From positions 29,416 to 93,415 of the forward strand of contig NZ_JOPG01000027.1 in the NCBI RefSeq assembly GCF_002153605.1: DNA of 64,000 nucleotides, given 5' to 3'. Origin of the DNA: Acetobacter malorum. Its GTDB lineage: Bacteria > Pseudomonadota > Alphaproteobacteria > Acetobacterales > Acetobacteraceae. The first letter of the stretch is position 1. The number at the start of each line of letters is the position of its first letter. Positions 45,254 through 52,997 of this stretch are shown here, one piece after another. The notes beneath the pieces are model-generated. The model saw only the letters and a list, made by a program, of their open reading frames with translations. It was not told where the DNA came from and did not search any database. Both the position numbers and the translations under genes were made by a program.

Positions 45254-46371
45254 CGGAGGCTCCGGTGGCCATTGCCGCAGGCGTGCAGGCTGGCCCCGAG
45301 ATCAGCGTTGTCGTCCCATGTTATAATGAAGTCGGGAATGTCGGCCCGCTGGTCGCCGCGCTGGAGCGCGCGCTGGCAGGGCGGCGGTGGGAAGTCATTT
45401 TTGTGGATGATAACTCACCCGACGGCACAACCGCTGCGGTTCGGGCCATCGCGCAGACGGATTCCCGTGTGCGCGGCCTCTGCCGTATTGGGCGTCGAGG
45501 TTTGTCCTCTGCGGTGATTGAGGGCGTTTTGTCGTCCTCCGCGCAGGTTGTCGCTGTGATGGACGGGGACATGCAGCACGATGAAAGCCGTCTCGGCGCA
45601 CTGGTGGATGCCGTGCAGAGTGGTGCCTGCGATGTTGCAGTGGGGAGCCGCCATGTGGAAGGCGGCGATAATTCCGGTCTGGCGAATGCCTGGCGGCATG
45701 CGTTGTCTGATAGTGGGATCAAACTTGCGCAGATGATCCTGCCCGTCAGGCTGGGTGATCCGATGAGCGGTTTTTTTGCCTTGCGGCAAGACACGTTTGC
45801 CCGGATTGCACCGCATCTGTCTGGCACGGGCTTTAAAATTCTGGTCGATCTGTTGCTGTCTTCTCCTCAGCCCTTGCGGGTGCAGGAAATTGCATGCGGG
45901 TTCCGGGAGCGGCTGGCAGGGGAAAGCAAGCTTGATGCGCTGGTCATGCTACAGTTTGTTGCCTTGCTGGCGGACAAACTCTGCCGTGGCTGGTTGCCGT
46001 TGCGCTTTGTGGCGTTTGCGGTTGTCGGGCTGATCGGGATCGGCACGAATCTACTGGTCATGCAGGCCGTCCGGGCACTGGGCGCGGACTTTTCCACGGC
46101 GCAGGGGATTGGCACGGTTGTGGCCATGATCGTCAATTTCCAGCTCGATAATAACTTCACCTATCGTGACAGACGCCTGCGTGGTGTGCGCTGTGTCTGG
46201 GGGCTGCTGCTGTTCATGCTGGTCTGCTCAGTTGGCGCGCTGGCCAATGTCGGGGTGGCGGATATGGTTTATAATCAGAACCGCGAGTTTAATGAGGCCA
46301 GTGTGGCAGGCGCTCTGATTGCGGTTGTGTGGAATTACGCCATGTCCTCCACCATTGTCTGGCGGCCGTGA
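45250..46371 (+). CDS. Glycosyltransferase family 2 (dolichol/polyprenol-phosphate sugar synthase) with GtrA domain
   Basis: A 373-aa two-part protein. The N-terminal GT2 domain (about 15-240) shows SVVVPCYNEVGNVGPLVAAL, the VDDNSPDGT motif, and VMDGDMQHDESRL (metal-binding DXD-like). Its pattern matches polyprenol-phosphate mannose/glucose synthases. The C-terminal GtrA domain (about 250-373) has about four membrane segments. Together they probably make and hold a lipid-linked sugar used by the next gene. The start is a GTG overlapping the Lrp gene by four bases; the stop overlaps the next GTG likewise. Confidence 0.86.
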   Translation: MTEAPVAIAAGVQAGPEISVVVPCYNEVGNVGPLVAALERALAGRRWEVIFVDDNSPDGTTAAVRAIAQTDSRVRGLCRIGRRGLSSAVIEGVLSSSAQVVAVMDGDMQHDESRLGALVDAVQSGACDVAVGSRHVEGGDNSGLANAWRHALSDSGIKLAQMILPVRLGDPMSGFFALRQDTFARIAPHLSGTGFKILVDLLLSSPQPLRVQEIACGFRERLAGESKLDALVMLQFVALLADKLCRGWLPLRFVAFAVVGLIGIGTNLLVMQAVRALGADFSTAQGIGTVVAMIVNFQLDNNFTYRDRRLRGVRCVWGLLLFMLVCSVGALANVGVADMVYNQNREFNEASVAGALIAVVWNYAMSSTIVWRP

Positions 46372-47849
46372 CCCGACGCGTGTCAGGCGCCAGCCTATGG
46401 ATGTGGGGCGTCGCGCTCGGGGTGTTGACGCTGTGCCGCCTGCTTATGGCGGCATGGGTGCCCCTTACGCCTGATGAAGCCTATTACCGGATCTGGGCTT
46501 TAGCGCCTGCCGCTGGGTATCTGGACCATCCGCCGTTGGTGGCCGTCTGGATCCGGGCCGGGATGGCGCTTTTTGGCGATACAGCTTTGGGTGTGCGGGC
46601 CATGGGGCCGGTTTCCGCATTGGCGGGCACGGTTTTGCTTGCCCTTACGGCACGGGACTGGCTGCGGGTTCGGGGGCAGGCGGCGCAGGCCGGTGCCGCC
46701 CTGACGCCTGATGCCGGGATGGTGCGGACCGGCCTGCTGCTGAACGGCACCGTGGCGCTGGGTGTTGGCACACTCATCATGACACCCGATACGCCGCTTC
46801 TGTTTTTTATGGCGTTGCTTGTCTGGAGCCTCGGGCGTGTCTGTCTGGCCGGGCAGGGGGCTGGCTGGCTTGTGGTCGGGCTGGCTGCCGGACTAGGGTT
46901 TGAAAGTAAATATACTGCCGTCCTGCCTGTTTTTGGGGTTGTGGTCTGGCTCTTCCTGACGCGCGCTGGACGCAGCTGGTTGAAGACACCCTGGCCATGG
47001 GCCGGTGGGGCCGTTGCCGTGCTGTGTGCCGGGCCGGTGATCTGGTGGAATGCGACGCATGGCTGGGTGAGCTTTCTCAAGCAGGGTGGTCGAACAGGCG
47101 ACTGGCATCCTGCAAAAATACTGAGCTATTTTAGTGAATTGCTGGGCGGGCAGGTCGGTCTGGCCTCTCCCGGCGTCTTTGTGTTTTTTCTGGGCGGTGT
47201 CTGGCTGCTGTGGCGTCAGAAAGACGGCTTTTCTCGCCTCTTGCTATGGATGATCCTGCTGCCCGCCGCCGTGTTTGTGCAGCATGCTTTTGGTGCCCGC
47301 GTGCAGGCGAACTGGCCTGTCGTGCTTTATCCGGCTCTTGCTGTAGCTGCAGTCCTGCCGGTCTGGCGCGGATGGATGGCATCCAGCCTGTTTGGTATGG
47401 CGCTGGTCGGGGTGATTGTGATGCAGGCTGTCTTCTCGCCCGTAACACTTTCTCCGCATTTTGACATGACCTTGCGGATGATGGGCGGCTGGCAGAATTT
47501 TGCGCAGACCATTGCCGCCCGCACGCCAGCGTCTTCTGTGCTGATTGCAGATGAGTATGGTCTGGCGGCCGAGCTGTCCTTTTACGGGCCCAAAGACAGG
47601 CAGGTGATGGCGGTCGAGCCACGCTGGATGCTGTTTGATCTGCCGCGCGCCGCATGTGGAGAAGGGTACCTGATTCGCAGCCACAGGCGGCATGATCAGC
47701 CGGATGCGGCTCACTTTGTCGTGCTGGGGGAGGGCGAGCCTCAGGTCCGCCAGCGTCATGGGGCTGTGGCTGATACGTACTCGGTTTTTCATGTGCGGAT
47801 GCGGTGTAATGAGGCAGGGCATAGTCTGGATGCCGTCATGCTGCCCTGA
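46368..47849 (+). CDS. GT39/ArnT-like membrane glycosyltransferase
   Basis: A 493-aa integral membrane protein with about 11-12 hydrophobic segments. The first periplasmic loop contains PLTPDEAYYRIWALAPAAGY and DHPPLVAVWI, the acidic motif of GT39 (PMT/ArnT) enzymes. These use a polyprenyl-phosphate sugar donor, which the preceding GT2-GtrA protein would supply. The likely acceptor is lipid A, LPS or protein. The start at GTG 46368 overlaps the upstream stop (GTGA); an ATG at 46329 in frame would overlap by 43 bases. Donor sugar and acceptor are not determinable. Confidence 0.82.
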   Translation: MTRRVSGASLWMWGVALGVLTLCRLLMAAWVPLTPDEAYYRIWALAPAAGYLDHPPLVAVWIRAGMALFGDTALGVRAMGPVSALAGTVLLALTARDWLRVRGQAAQAGAALTPDAGMVRTGLLLNGTVALGVGTLIMTPDTPLLFFMALLVWSLGRVCLAGQGAGWLVVGLAAGLGFESKYTAVLPVFGVVVWLFLTRAGRSWLKTPWPWAGGAVAVLCAGPVIWWNATHGWVSFLKQGGRTGDWHPAKILSYFSELLGGQVGLASPGVFVFFLGGVWLLWRQKDGFSRLLLWMILLPAAVFVQHAFGARVQANWPVVLYPALAVAAVLPVWRGWMASSLFGMALVGVIVMQAVFSPVTLSPHFDMTLRMMGGWQNFAQTIAARTPASSVLIADEYGLAAELSFYGPKDRQVMAVEPRWMLFDLPRAACGEGYLIRSHRRHDQPDAAHFVVLGEGEPQVRQRHGAVADTYSVFHVRMRCNEAGHSLDAVMLP

Positions 47850-47964
47850 AAAAGAAGCCTGAAAAGCGCATGTTCCACCCTGATGAATGCTTTGTCCGTT
47901 TGGACAGAGGGGCGGAACGGGATTACGGTGCTCTGAGAGTAATAAAAAAGGAAAGCGGGGGCGT

Positions 47965-48966
47965 ATGTCATCTCCACTGAATGTGGCCGTCCAGATGGAT
48001 CCTCTGGAGCACATCAATATTGATGGTGATTCCACATTCGCCATGATGCTGGAAGCGCAGGCCCGGGGGCATGCGCTGTTTGTGTATGAAGTCGGCTCCA
48101 TGGCGCTGGGTGAAGGTGTGACCGAACCCGGTGGTGCCGTCAGGACGCGCGTAAGTGCGGCTGTGCGCCCCGTGACCGTGCAGCGTGAACAGGGCCGGCA
48201 TGCCAGCTTTGGTCCCGTGGAGCGGCGCTCACTGGGAGAAATGGACGTGGTGCTGATGCGCCAGGATCCGCCTTTTGACATGGCCTATATTACGGCAACC
48301 CATCTGCTGGACCACGTGCATGGTATCGGTCCGGGCAAGGCCCTAGTGGTGAATGATCCGCGCTGGGTGCGGGATTCGCCAGAAAAACTGCTGGTTACCC
48401 ACTTCCCCGGCCTGATGCCGCCAACACTGGTGACGTGGGATGTGGAAGAAATTCGCGCGTTCCGCCGTAAGTGGCGGGATATTATCGTCAAGCCGCTTTT
48501 CGGGAATGGCGGAAGCGGCATCTTCCGTATTCGTGAGGACGACCAGAATCTGAACGCGCTGCTGGAAATGCATTTTGCCCGCTCTCGCGAGCCGCTGATG
48601 ATCCAGCGTTATGAGCCTGCGGTAAAAGCCGGTGATAAGCGGATTATTCTGGTGGATGGCAAACCAGTGGGGGCGATCAACCGGGTGCCGTCCGGTGAGG
48701 ACCATCGCTCCAATATGCATGTGGGGGGTGTCGCGCGGAAAGTCGGGCTGACGGCGCGTGATGAGGAAATCTGTGCCGCGATCGGGCCGTTCCTGAAAGA
48801 ACACGGCCTGATTTTTGTTGGGATTGATGTGATCGGGGATTACCTGACGGAAATCAACGTGACATCCCCGACGGGGCTTCAGGAACTGGAACGCTTTGAC
48901 GGCATTAACGCCGCCGGGCTGATCTGGGATTGTATTGAAGCAAAGCTGGCGGGAAAGGCGTCCTGA
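47965..48966 (+). CDS. gshB: Glutathione synthetase
   Basis: Adds glycine to gamma-glutamylcysteine, completing glutathione. The 333-aa ATP-grasp protein has the family N terminus [20 protein letters not shown], then [19 protein letters not shown], and the nucleotide-binding [19 protein letters not shown]. The C-terminal [20 protein letters not shown] is diagnostic. The start at 47965 has an AAGGAAAGC-type site upstream. It works with gshA at 4644-6071. The stop codon lies inside a hairpin shared with the convergent small gene. Confidence 0.95.
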   Translation: MSSPLNVAVQMDPLEHINIDGDSTFAMMLEAQARGHALFVYEVGSMALGEGVTEPGGAVRTRVSAAVRPVTVQREQGRHASFGPVERRSLGEMDVVLMRQDPPFDMAYITATHLLDHVHGIGPGKALVVNDPRWVRDSPEKLLVTHFPGLMPPTLVTWDVEEIRAFRRKWRDIIVKPLFGNGGSGIFRIREDDQNLNALLEMHFARSREPLMIQRYEPAVKAGDKRIILVDGKPVGAINRVPSGEDHRSNMHVGGVARKVGLTARDEEICAAIGPFLKEHGLIFVGIDVIGDYLTEINVTSPTGLQELERFDGINAAGLIWDCIEAKLAGKAS

Positions 48967-48977
48967 TTTCAGGACGC
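48958..48977. terminator. Shared hairpin at convergent gene ends (gshB / small membrane protein)
   Basis: A 9-bp inverted repeat (48958-48966 with 48969-48977) contains both stop codons, which are only two bases apart. A short T-run (TTT) follows on each strand, so termination may be weak. Confidence 0.55.
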
Positions 48978-49181
48978 TTTGTCGGCCGGAGGGGCGGGCG
49001 AGGCTGAAGATGCGGGATGGTTCTCTGCGGGGGGCTGTTCCGGGTCACCGTCCAGATCAGGCAGGACGGGATCTTTTCCAAAACGGTTGTCAAACCAGTG
49101 CATCAGAGGTGTCCGGAAGTAGTAAATGACAACGGACGACCAGATGATGAACGCAAGGATGGCAATAACCAGATTCAGCAT
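48969..49181 (-). CDS. Small single-pass membrane protein (hypothetical)
   Basis: A 70-residue protein. The N terminus is one hydrophobic segment (LNLVIAILAFIIWSSVVIYY), followed by a short charged region (FRTPLMHWFDNRFGKDPVLP) and a Pro/Ala/Ser-rich tail ending in AS. The start at 49181 places the membrane segment directly at the N terminus; a longer frame to 49247 adds 22 residues without a good ribosome site. I do not recognise the family. It is convergent with gshB and divergent from the methyltransferase gene. Confidence 0.5.
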   Translation of the reverse strand: MLNLVIAILAFIIWSSVVIYYFRTPLMHWFDNRFGKDPVLPDLDGDPEQPPAENHPASSASPAPPADKAS

Positions 49182-49334
49182 GGCAGTTTTTCTTTTCAAC
49201 CCGTTCTTTCGGAGCGGAAGGTAAGGGCACAATGGGGCCGAAGACAAGGGCGCTTTTATGGCGGGCGTTATTTAATACAGGGAAGATGCGTTGTGGCTCT
49301 TGAAGAAATTACAGCAAGCAGGCAGAGAGAGAAC

Positions 49335-50024
49335 ATGAGTGACGTTCTCCACGAATGCCCGCCCGGTCAGGGTGAAGATCCGGTGCCTCCTCCTTCACGC
49401 TCGGCGCTGGATGCAGAGGCTGTAAAAGTTGCTTACCGTCGGTGGGCTGCCTGCTATGATACTGTCTTTGGCGGTATTTCAGGCGTTGGCCGCAGGCGTG
49501 CGGTTGAGGCTGTCAACGCGCTCTCGGGCACCAAGGTGCTGGAAGTTGGTGTGGGGACGGGCCTTGCGTTGCCCTGTTACACTCAGGACAAACAGATTAC
49601 CGGTATTGACCTGTCTGGCGACATGCTCGCCCGTGCGCGTGAACGCGTGCAGAGAGAGCATCTGACCAACGTTGAAGGTCTGCTGGAAATGGATGCGGAA
49701 GAGACCAGCTTTGCTGATGCGTCTTTCGATATCGCTGTGGCCATGTTCGTGGCTTCTGTGGTCCCGCATCCGCGCAAATTGCTGTGTGAACTCAAGCGCG
49801 TTGTGCGCCCCGGTGGCCATATTCTCTTCGTAAACCACTTTCTGGCACCTAATGGTGTTCGTGGTGCGGTGGAACGTGGCATGGCGCGTGCGTCCCGTTC
49901 TCTGGGCTGGCATCCGGATTTTGCTATGGAATCCCTGCTGCCGCCGGATGATCTGGCCCGTGCACGGATTCAGCCGGTGCCCCCGCTGGGTCTGTTTACA
50001 CTTGTGACACTCGACCGGACGTAA
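49335..50024 (+). CDS. pmtA: Phosphatidylethanolamine N-methyltransferase-like (PmtA) SAM methyltransferase
   Basis: A 229-aa class I methyltransferase. The SAM-binding motif is VLEVGVGTGLALPCY (about residue 64), followed by GIDLSGDMLARARERV. The segment VKVAYRRWAACYDTVFGGIS and the C-terminal GHILFVNHFLAPNG fit the Rhodobacter-type PmtA, which methylates phosphatidylethanolamine to phosphatidylcholine at the inner membrane. Phosphatidylcholine is a major lipid of acetic acid bacteria (established knowledge). The ATG at 49335 has a modest AGAGAGA site. A related ubiquinone/menaquinone methyltransferase is a less likely alternative. Confidence 0.8.
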   Translation: MSDVLHECPPGQGEDPVPPPSRSALDAEAVKVAYRRWAACYDTVFGGISGVGRRRAVEAVNALSGTKVLEVGVGTGLALPCYTQDKQITGIDLSGDMLARARERVQREHLTNVEGLLEMDAEETSFADASFDIAVAMFVASVVPHPRKLLCELKRVVRPGGHILFVNHFLAPNGVRGAVERGMARASRSLGWHPDFAMESLLPPDDLARARIQPVPPLGLFTLVTLDRT

Positions 50025-50153
50025 AATTCCCTGCTCCCGCCGCTTTTGTCTCTCTTTCTGAACAAGGCAGGGCAGACGGCGGCGCGGGACTTAACGGGTC
50101 GTCGGTCTGTCGAAAAACCGTTATTATGCCTTTTTTACAGAGTCCGCAGAGCG

Positions 50154-50165
50154 CATAGCGCTATG
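50154..50165. promoter_or_regulatory. 12-bp perfect palindrome upstream of the CoxI-like gene
   Basis: CATAGCGCTATG is a perfect palindrome 70 bases before the CoxI-like start codon. It could be an operator in the promoter of the CoxI-like/ctaB transcript. No family consensus is recognised. Confidence 0.3.
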
Positions 50166-50235
50166 GGGTCTGAATAAGGTACAGGTTACGGAAAATGGCC
50201 TTTGCCGGGCAAAAAGCCGGAACGGGAAGAAGAGC

Positions 50236-51495
50236 ATGAGCAAGCAGGCTGCATCGACTACAGGTGTGGGAGCAGGATATCTGCTTGTCGCTGCGGTGGC
50301 AGGACTGCTTGGTGGCGGAGCTTCCGTGCTGCGTCAGGCTGGTCTGATGCCTGATCATGGCGTCTGGCCTGTTCTGGAACATATTCATGCACCGCTGATG
50401 CTTCTGTTTGTTGTGATCCCTGCATTAGTGTGTGGCTTCAGTAATCTTTGGTTGCCACGAGCGCTCGGGCGTGCGGGTATGGTTTTGCCGGCATTGAACT
50501 ATGCAGGGCTCGGGCTGGTTGGCATATCCGGCATTCTGGCTGTGGTGAGCGGGGCGCAGGCTCCGGCCATTTTGCTCTGGTGCGTGGGCCTGCTCTGTGC
50601 CGTTATGACCGTGCTGGCGACCATTTTTGATAGCCGCGCTGATACAGAACAGAAGCTGCCGTTTTCACCGTTTGTCTGGGGGGAAATGCTGGCGTCTGCC
50701 GTGCTGCTTCTGACTGTGCCGGTTCTGGCTGCCGTGATGACGCATCAGCTGCTCTCCGGCACTCAAACCGATATGCTGCCGCTTCTGGATGGTTTTTCTG
50801 AGCCTGTGACCCTCGTCACGCTGCTCGCTGGTTTTGGGCTTGTGTTCGAGACTGGAGCGCGGGCTAGTCGTTTCTCTGAAAAACCCGTTATCGCCATCAT
50901 GACGGCAACGGCTGCCGCTTCTGTCATCGCTTGGGTGCGGGGTGTGTTTGCACACGGGCTGGCTGCCAATACGCAGCCGATGGGCGCACTGACCTCTCCT
51001 GAAAATGCTGTGCTGTTTGCGTCCACGCTGGCTTCTGTCCTGCTGGCAGGCCTGTGGATGGCTGGCACATGGCGTAGCCGTCTTTCCCTGCGGGTTCCTA
51101 TGCTGTGGGGACTTGGTTTTCTGGCTGTTGTCTCTACGGGCTGGGTTGCTCAGTTGATGCAGGGCGATGGACTGCATTCAGCACTCCAGCTGGGTGCTGT
51201 GTATGCGGCTTTCTGTGGCCTCTACCTGTGGCGTGGAGAAAATGGCGGATATTGGTATCCCCGTTCTCTGGCGGTTTTACAGTTTGTCCTGATGGCTGCC
51301 GCGACCGCACTATCCTTTTCTCCGCTCTCTGCCGCCGCGCAGATCTGGAGCGGGGGGCTGCTGGGCGCGTCTCTTCTGTGCTTTATGGGCACCATGGGCA
51401 TGAGCTTCATACAGAACCGGAAAGTCACGGAAGGCAGCGAGGCTTCAACTCCGTCCGTCATGGCATCTTCTTCTGAAGGAACGGTGCAGTCATGA
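50236..51495 (+). CDS. Degenerate cytochrome oxidase subunit I-like protein lacking the CuB/heme a3 site
   Basis: A 419-aa protein with about 10-12 hydrophobic segments. It aligns without gaps to CoxI over key regions. TM2 H51APLMLLFVVIPALVCGF matches the CoxI segment that carries the first low-spin heme ligand. GLH314SALQLGAVYAAFCG matches the HFHYVLSMGAVF region, so the second low-spin ligand (H314) is kept but the high-spin heme ligand is G312. The HPEVY motif reads E189-P-V-T-L, so one CuB histidine and the cross-linked tyrosine are lost. The HH pair reads R235-G236, so both other CuB ligands are lost. It cannot reduce oxygen by the known mechanism. ctaB overlaps its 3' end by four bases. 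Confidence 0.78.
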   Translation: MSKQAASTTGVGAGYLLVAAVAGLLGGGASVLRQAGLMPDHGVWPVLEHIHAPLMLLFVVIPALVCGFSNLWLPRALGRAGMVLPALNYAGLGLVGISGILAVVSGAQAPAILLWCVGLLCAVMTVLATIFDSRADTEQKLPFSPFVWGEMLASAVLLLTVPVLAAVMTHQLLSGTQTDMLPLLDGFSEPVTLVTLLAGFGLVFETGARASRFSEKPVIAIMTATAAASVIAWVRGVFAHGLAANTQPMGALTSPENAVLFASTLASVLLAGLWMAGTWRSRLSLRVPMLWGLGFLAVVSTGWVAQLMQGDGLHSALQLGAVYAAFCGLYLWRGENGGYWYPRSLAVLQFVLMAAATALSFSPLSAAAQIWSGGLLGASLLCFMGTMGMSFIQNRKVTEGSEASTPSVMASSSEGTVQS

Positions 51496-52451
51496 GCGAT
51501 ACCGTAGCAACCGACGCTCCGGCGGGACGCATTCGCTTCAAGGCGGATCGCGTCGGCACGACTGCCAAAGACTGGGTGCAGCTTCTCAAGCCGCGCGTGA
51601 TTTCACTGGTGGTGTTTACGGGCGCTGCCGGGATGATCATGGCGCCGGGGCATCTGAACCCGTTTGTAGCGGCGGTGGCTATTCTGTGTATCTGCATGGC
51701 TTCCGGTGCCGCCGGGGCCATCAATATGTGGTATGACCGCGATATTGATGCCGTGATGCAGCGCACCATTACCCGGCCTATCCCGGGCGGGCGCATTCCG
51801 CCGCAGGAGGCGCTGGCCTATGGCGTTGGGCTGTCCTGTCTGTCTGTCTGCCTGATGTGGATGGCGACCAACGCGCTGGCTGCTGGTATTCTGGCGTTCT
51901 CCATCTTCTTCTATTCCGTCATTTACACCATGTGGCTCAAGCGCTCCACGCCGCAGAATATTGTGATTGGTGGCGCTGCCGGAGCTTTCCCGCCCATGAT
52001 CGGCTGGGCCGCCGCAACTGGCCACATGGCCGTGTTGCCGGTCGTCATGTTTGGCATCGTGTTCTTCTGGACACCGCCGCATTTCTGGTCGCTCTCCCTG
52101 TATGCGTGCAAGGATTATGGCCGGGCGGGCATTCCGATGCTGCCGGTTGTCAAAGGCGCGCGGCATACGCGGTGGAACATCTTTGTCTATACGCTGGTGT
52201 TGCTGGCGGTTTCTCTGGTGCCATCCTTCCTGCATCTGTGTGGCTGGCTCTATACGGGCACGGCTCTGGTGCTGGGGCTGGGCTTTGTCGCCTGTGCGGT
52301 GCGCGTGCTGCGTGAGCCGCAGGATGCAAGTGGCATTAGCCTGAATGGCGATAAAGCGGCGCGTCTGTCGTTCCGCTTTTCTCTGGCCTACCTGTTCCTG
52401 CTGTTCTGCGGGCTGCTGGCCGACCATATGGTGATGGGGTGGATAGGCTGA
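51492..52451 (+). CDS. ctaB: Protoheme IX farnesyltransferase (heme O synthase)
   Basis: Converts heme b to heme o by adding a farnesyl chain. The 319-aa membrane enzyme of the UbiA superfamily has the motif INMWYDRDIDAVMQRTITRP near residue 78. The second polar loop region FWTPPHFWSLSLYACKDYGR is diagnostic. It overlaps the CoxI-like gene by four bases and the small CoxF-like gene by one base (TGATG), so all three are probably translated together. Heme o is needed by bo3-type quinol oxidases, so ctaB would stay useful even without an aa3 oxidase. Confidence 0.95.
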   Translation: MSDTVATDAPAGRIRFKADRVGTTAKDWVQLLKPRVISLVVFTGAAGMIMAPGHLNPFVAAVAILCICMASGAAGAINMWYDRDIDAVMQRTITRPIPGGRIPPQEALAYGVGLSCLSVCLMWMATNALAAGILAFSIFFYSVIYTMWLKRSTPQNIVIGGAAGAFPPMIGWAAATGHMAVLPVVMFGIVFFWTPPHFWSLSLYACKDYGRAGIPMLPVVKGARHTRWNIFVYTLVLLAVSLVPSFLHLCGWLYTGTALVLGLGFVACAVRVLREPQDASGISLNGDKAARLSFRFSLAYLFLLFCGLLADHMVMGWIG

Positions 52452-52588
52452 TGGAAAATCTTAGCGTTCTGAACCCGCAGGAAATTGCGGAAAAGCAGCG
52501 GCGGCAAAAAGAGCGCCTCCGTGCCATGCTGGCCTTCATGGTGCTTATTGTCGGGGTCATGTACGGCCTGACGTTTACGCACTTCTAA
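52451..52588 (+). CDS. CoxF-like 45-aa membrane microprotein
   Basis: A 45-residue frame starting at an ATG that overlaps the ctaB stop (TGATG). The N-terminal half is polar and basic (AEKQRRQKERLRAMLAF); the C-terminal half is one membrane segment (MVLIVGVMYGLTFTHF). This shape, and its position right after ctaB, match the small CoxF-type protein found between ctaB and ctaG in alphaproteobacterial oxidase clusters. ctaG and ctaE, which would normally follow, are absent. The end of the frame lies within a hairpin. Confidence 0.65.
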   Translation: MENLSVLNPQEIAEKQRRQKERLRAMLAFMVLIVGVMYGLTFTHF

Positions 52589-52600
52589 AAAGAAGTGCGT
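52577..52600 (+). terminator. Hairpin spanning the stop codon of the CoxF-like gene
   Basis: A perfect 9-bp stem (52577-52585 with 52592-52600) with loop TAAAAA contains the stop codon. A second small hairpin with a T loop follows at 52608-52622. Together they probably end the CoxI-like/ctaB transcript; the T-run is poor. Confidence 0.5.
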
Positions 52601-52718
52601 TCGGCTGGGGCATTTTTTGCCCTGTCAGTCAGCAGTCTAATATGCTGAGTGCTTAAGTCTCTGCGGTCTCCGCAGTTTCAAAAGCGTATTTTACAATCCC
52701 GAAAAAAGCTGATTCCGC

Positions 52719-52913
52719 TCAGGCTTCTTTCTGCCCGGGCGTGCGTGCTGTTTGCAGCAGGCTATCCATCTGGACGTTCACACCTTTTTCCTGAAGCTTG
52801 AGGATATCAGCTTCCAGATCAGCAATTTTGCGCTTGCTCCAGAAATGCAGGAATACGCCAAAAGCTGAGGCCGAGACCGCCAGCACTACGACGGCAATTT
52901 CCAGAAACACCAT
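52719..52913 (-). CDS. Small membrane-anchored coiled-coil protein (hypothetical)
   Basis: A 64-residue protein with an N-terminal membrane segment (VFLEIAVVVLAVSASAFGVF) followed by a charged heptad-like helix (SKRKIADLEADILKLQEKG) and a short polar tail. It resembles small membrane anchors with cytoplasmic coiled coils, but I do not recognise the family. It lies downstream of the Tim44-domain gene on the same strand, with that gene's terminator between them, so it likely has its own promoter. Confidence 0.5.
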   Translation of the reverse strand: MVFLEIAVVVLAVSASAFGVFLHFWSKRKIADLEADILKLQEKGVNVQMDSLLQTARTPGQKEA

Positions 52914-52940
52914 GTCTTTAATCCCGAGAACAAATGCTCA

Positions 52941-52979
52941 AAAAAAAGCCTGCACGCTCTTGGGGGAGCCGTGCAGGCT
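52941..52979 (-). terminator. Intrinsic terminator of the Tim44-domain gene
   Basis: A perfect 10-bp stem (52947-52956 with 52970-52979) is followed on the minus strand by seven Ts. It lies just beyond the stop of the Tim44-like gene. Confidence 0.88.
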
Positions 52980-52997
52980 GATGGAAAAAGCGAGGCG

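Noticed and set aside
50236..51495. Calling the CoxI-like gene a functional cytochrome c oxidase subunit I
   Set aside because: All CuB ligands and the heme a3 histidine are replaced, so oxidase activity by the known mechanism is not possible.
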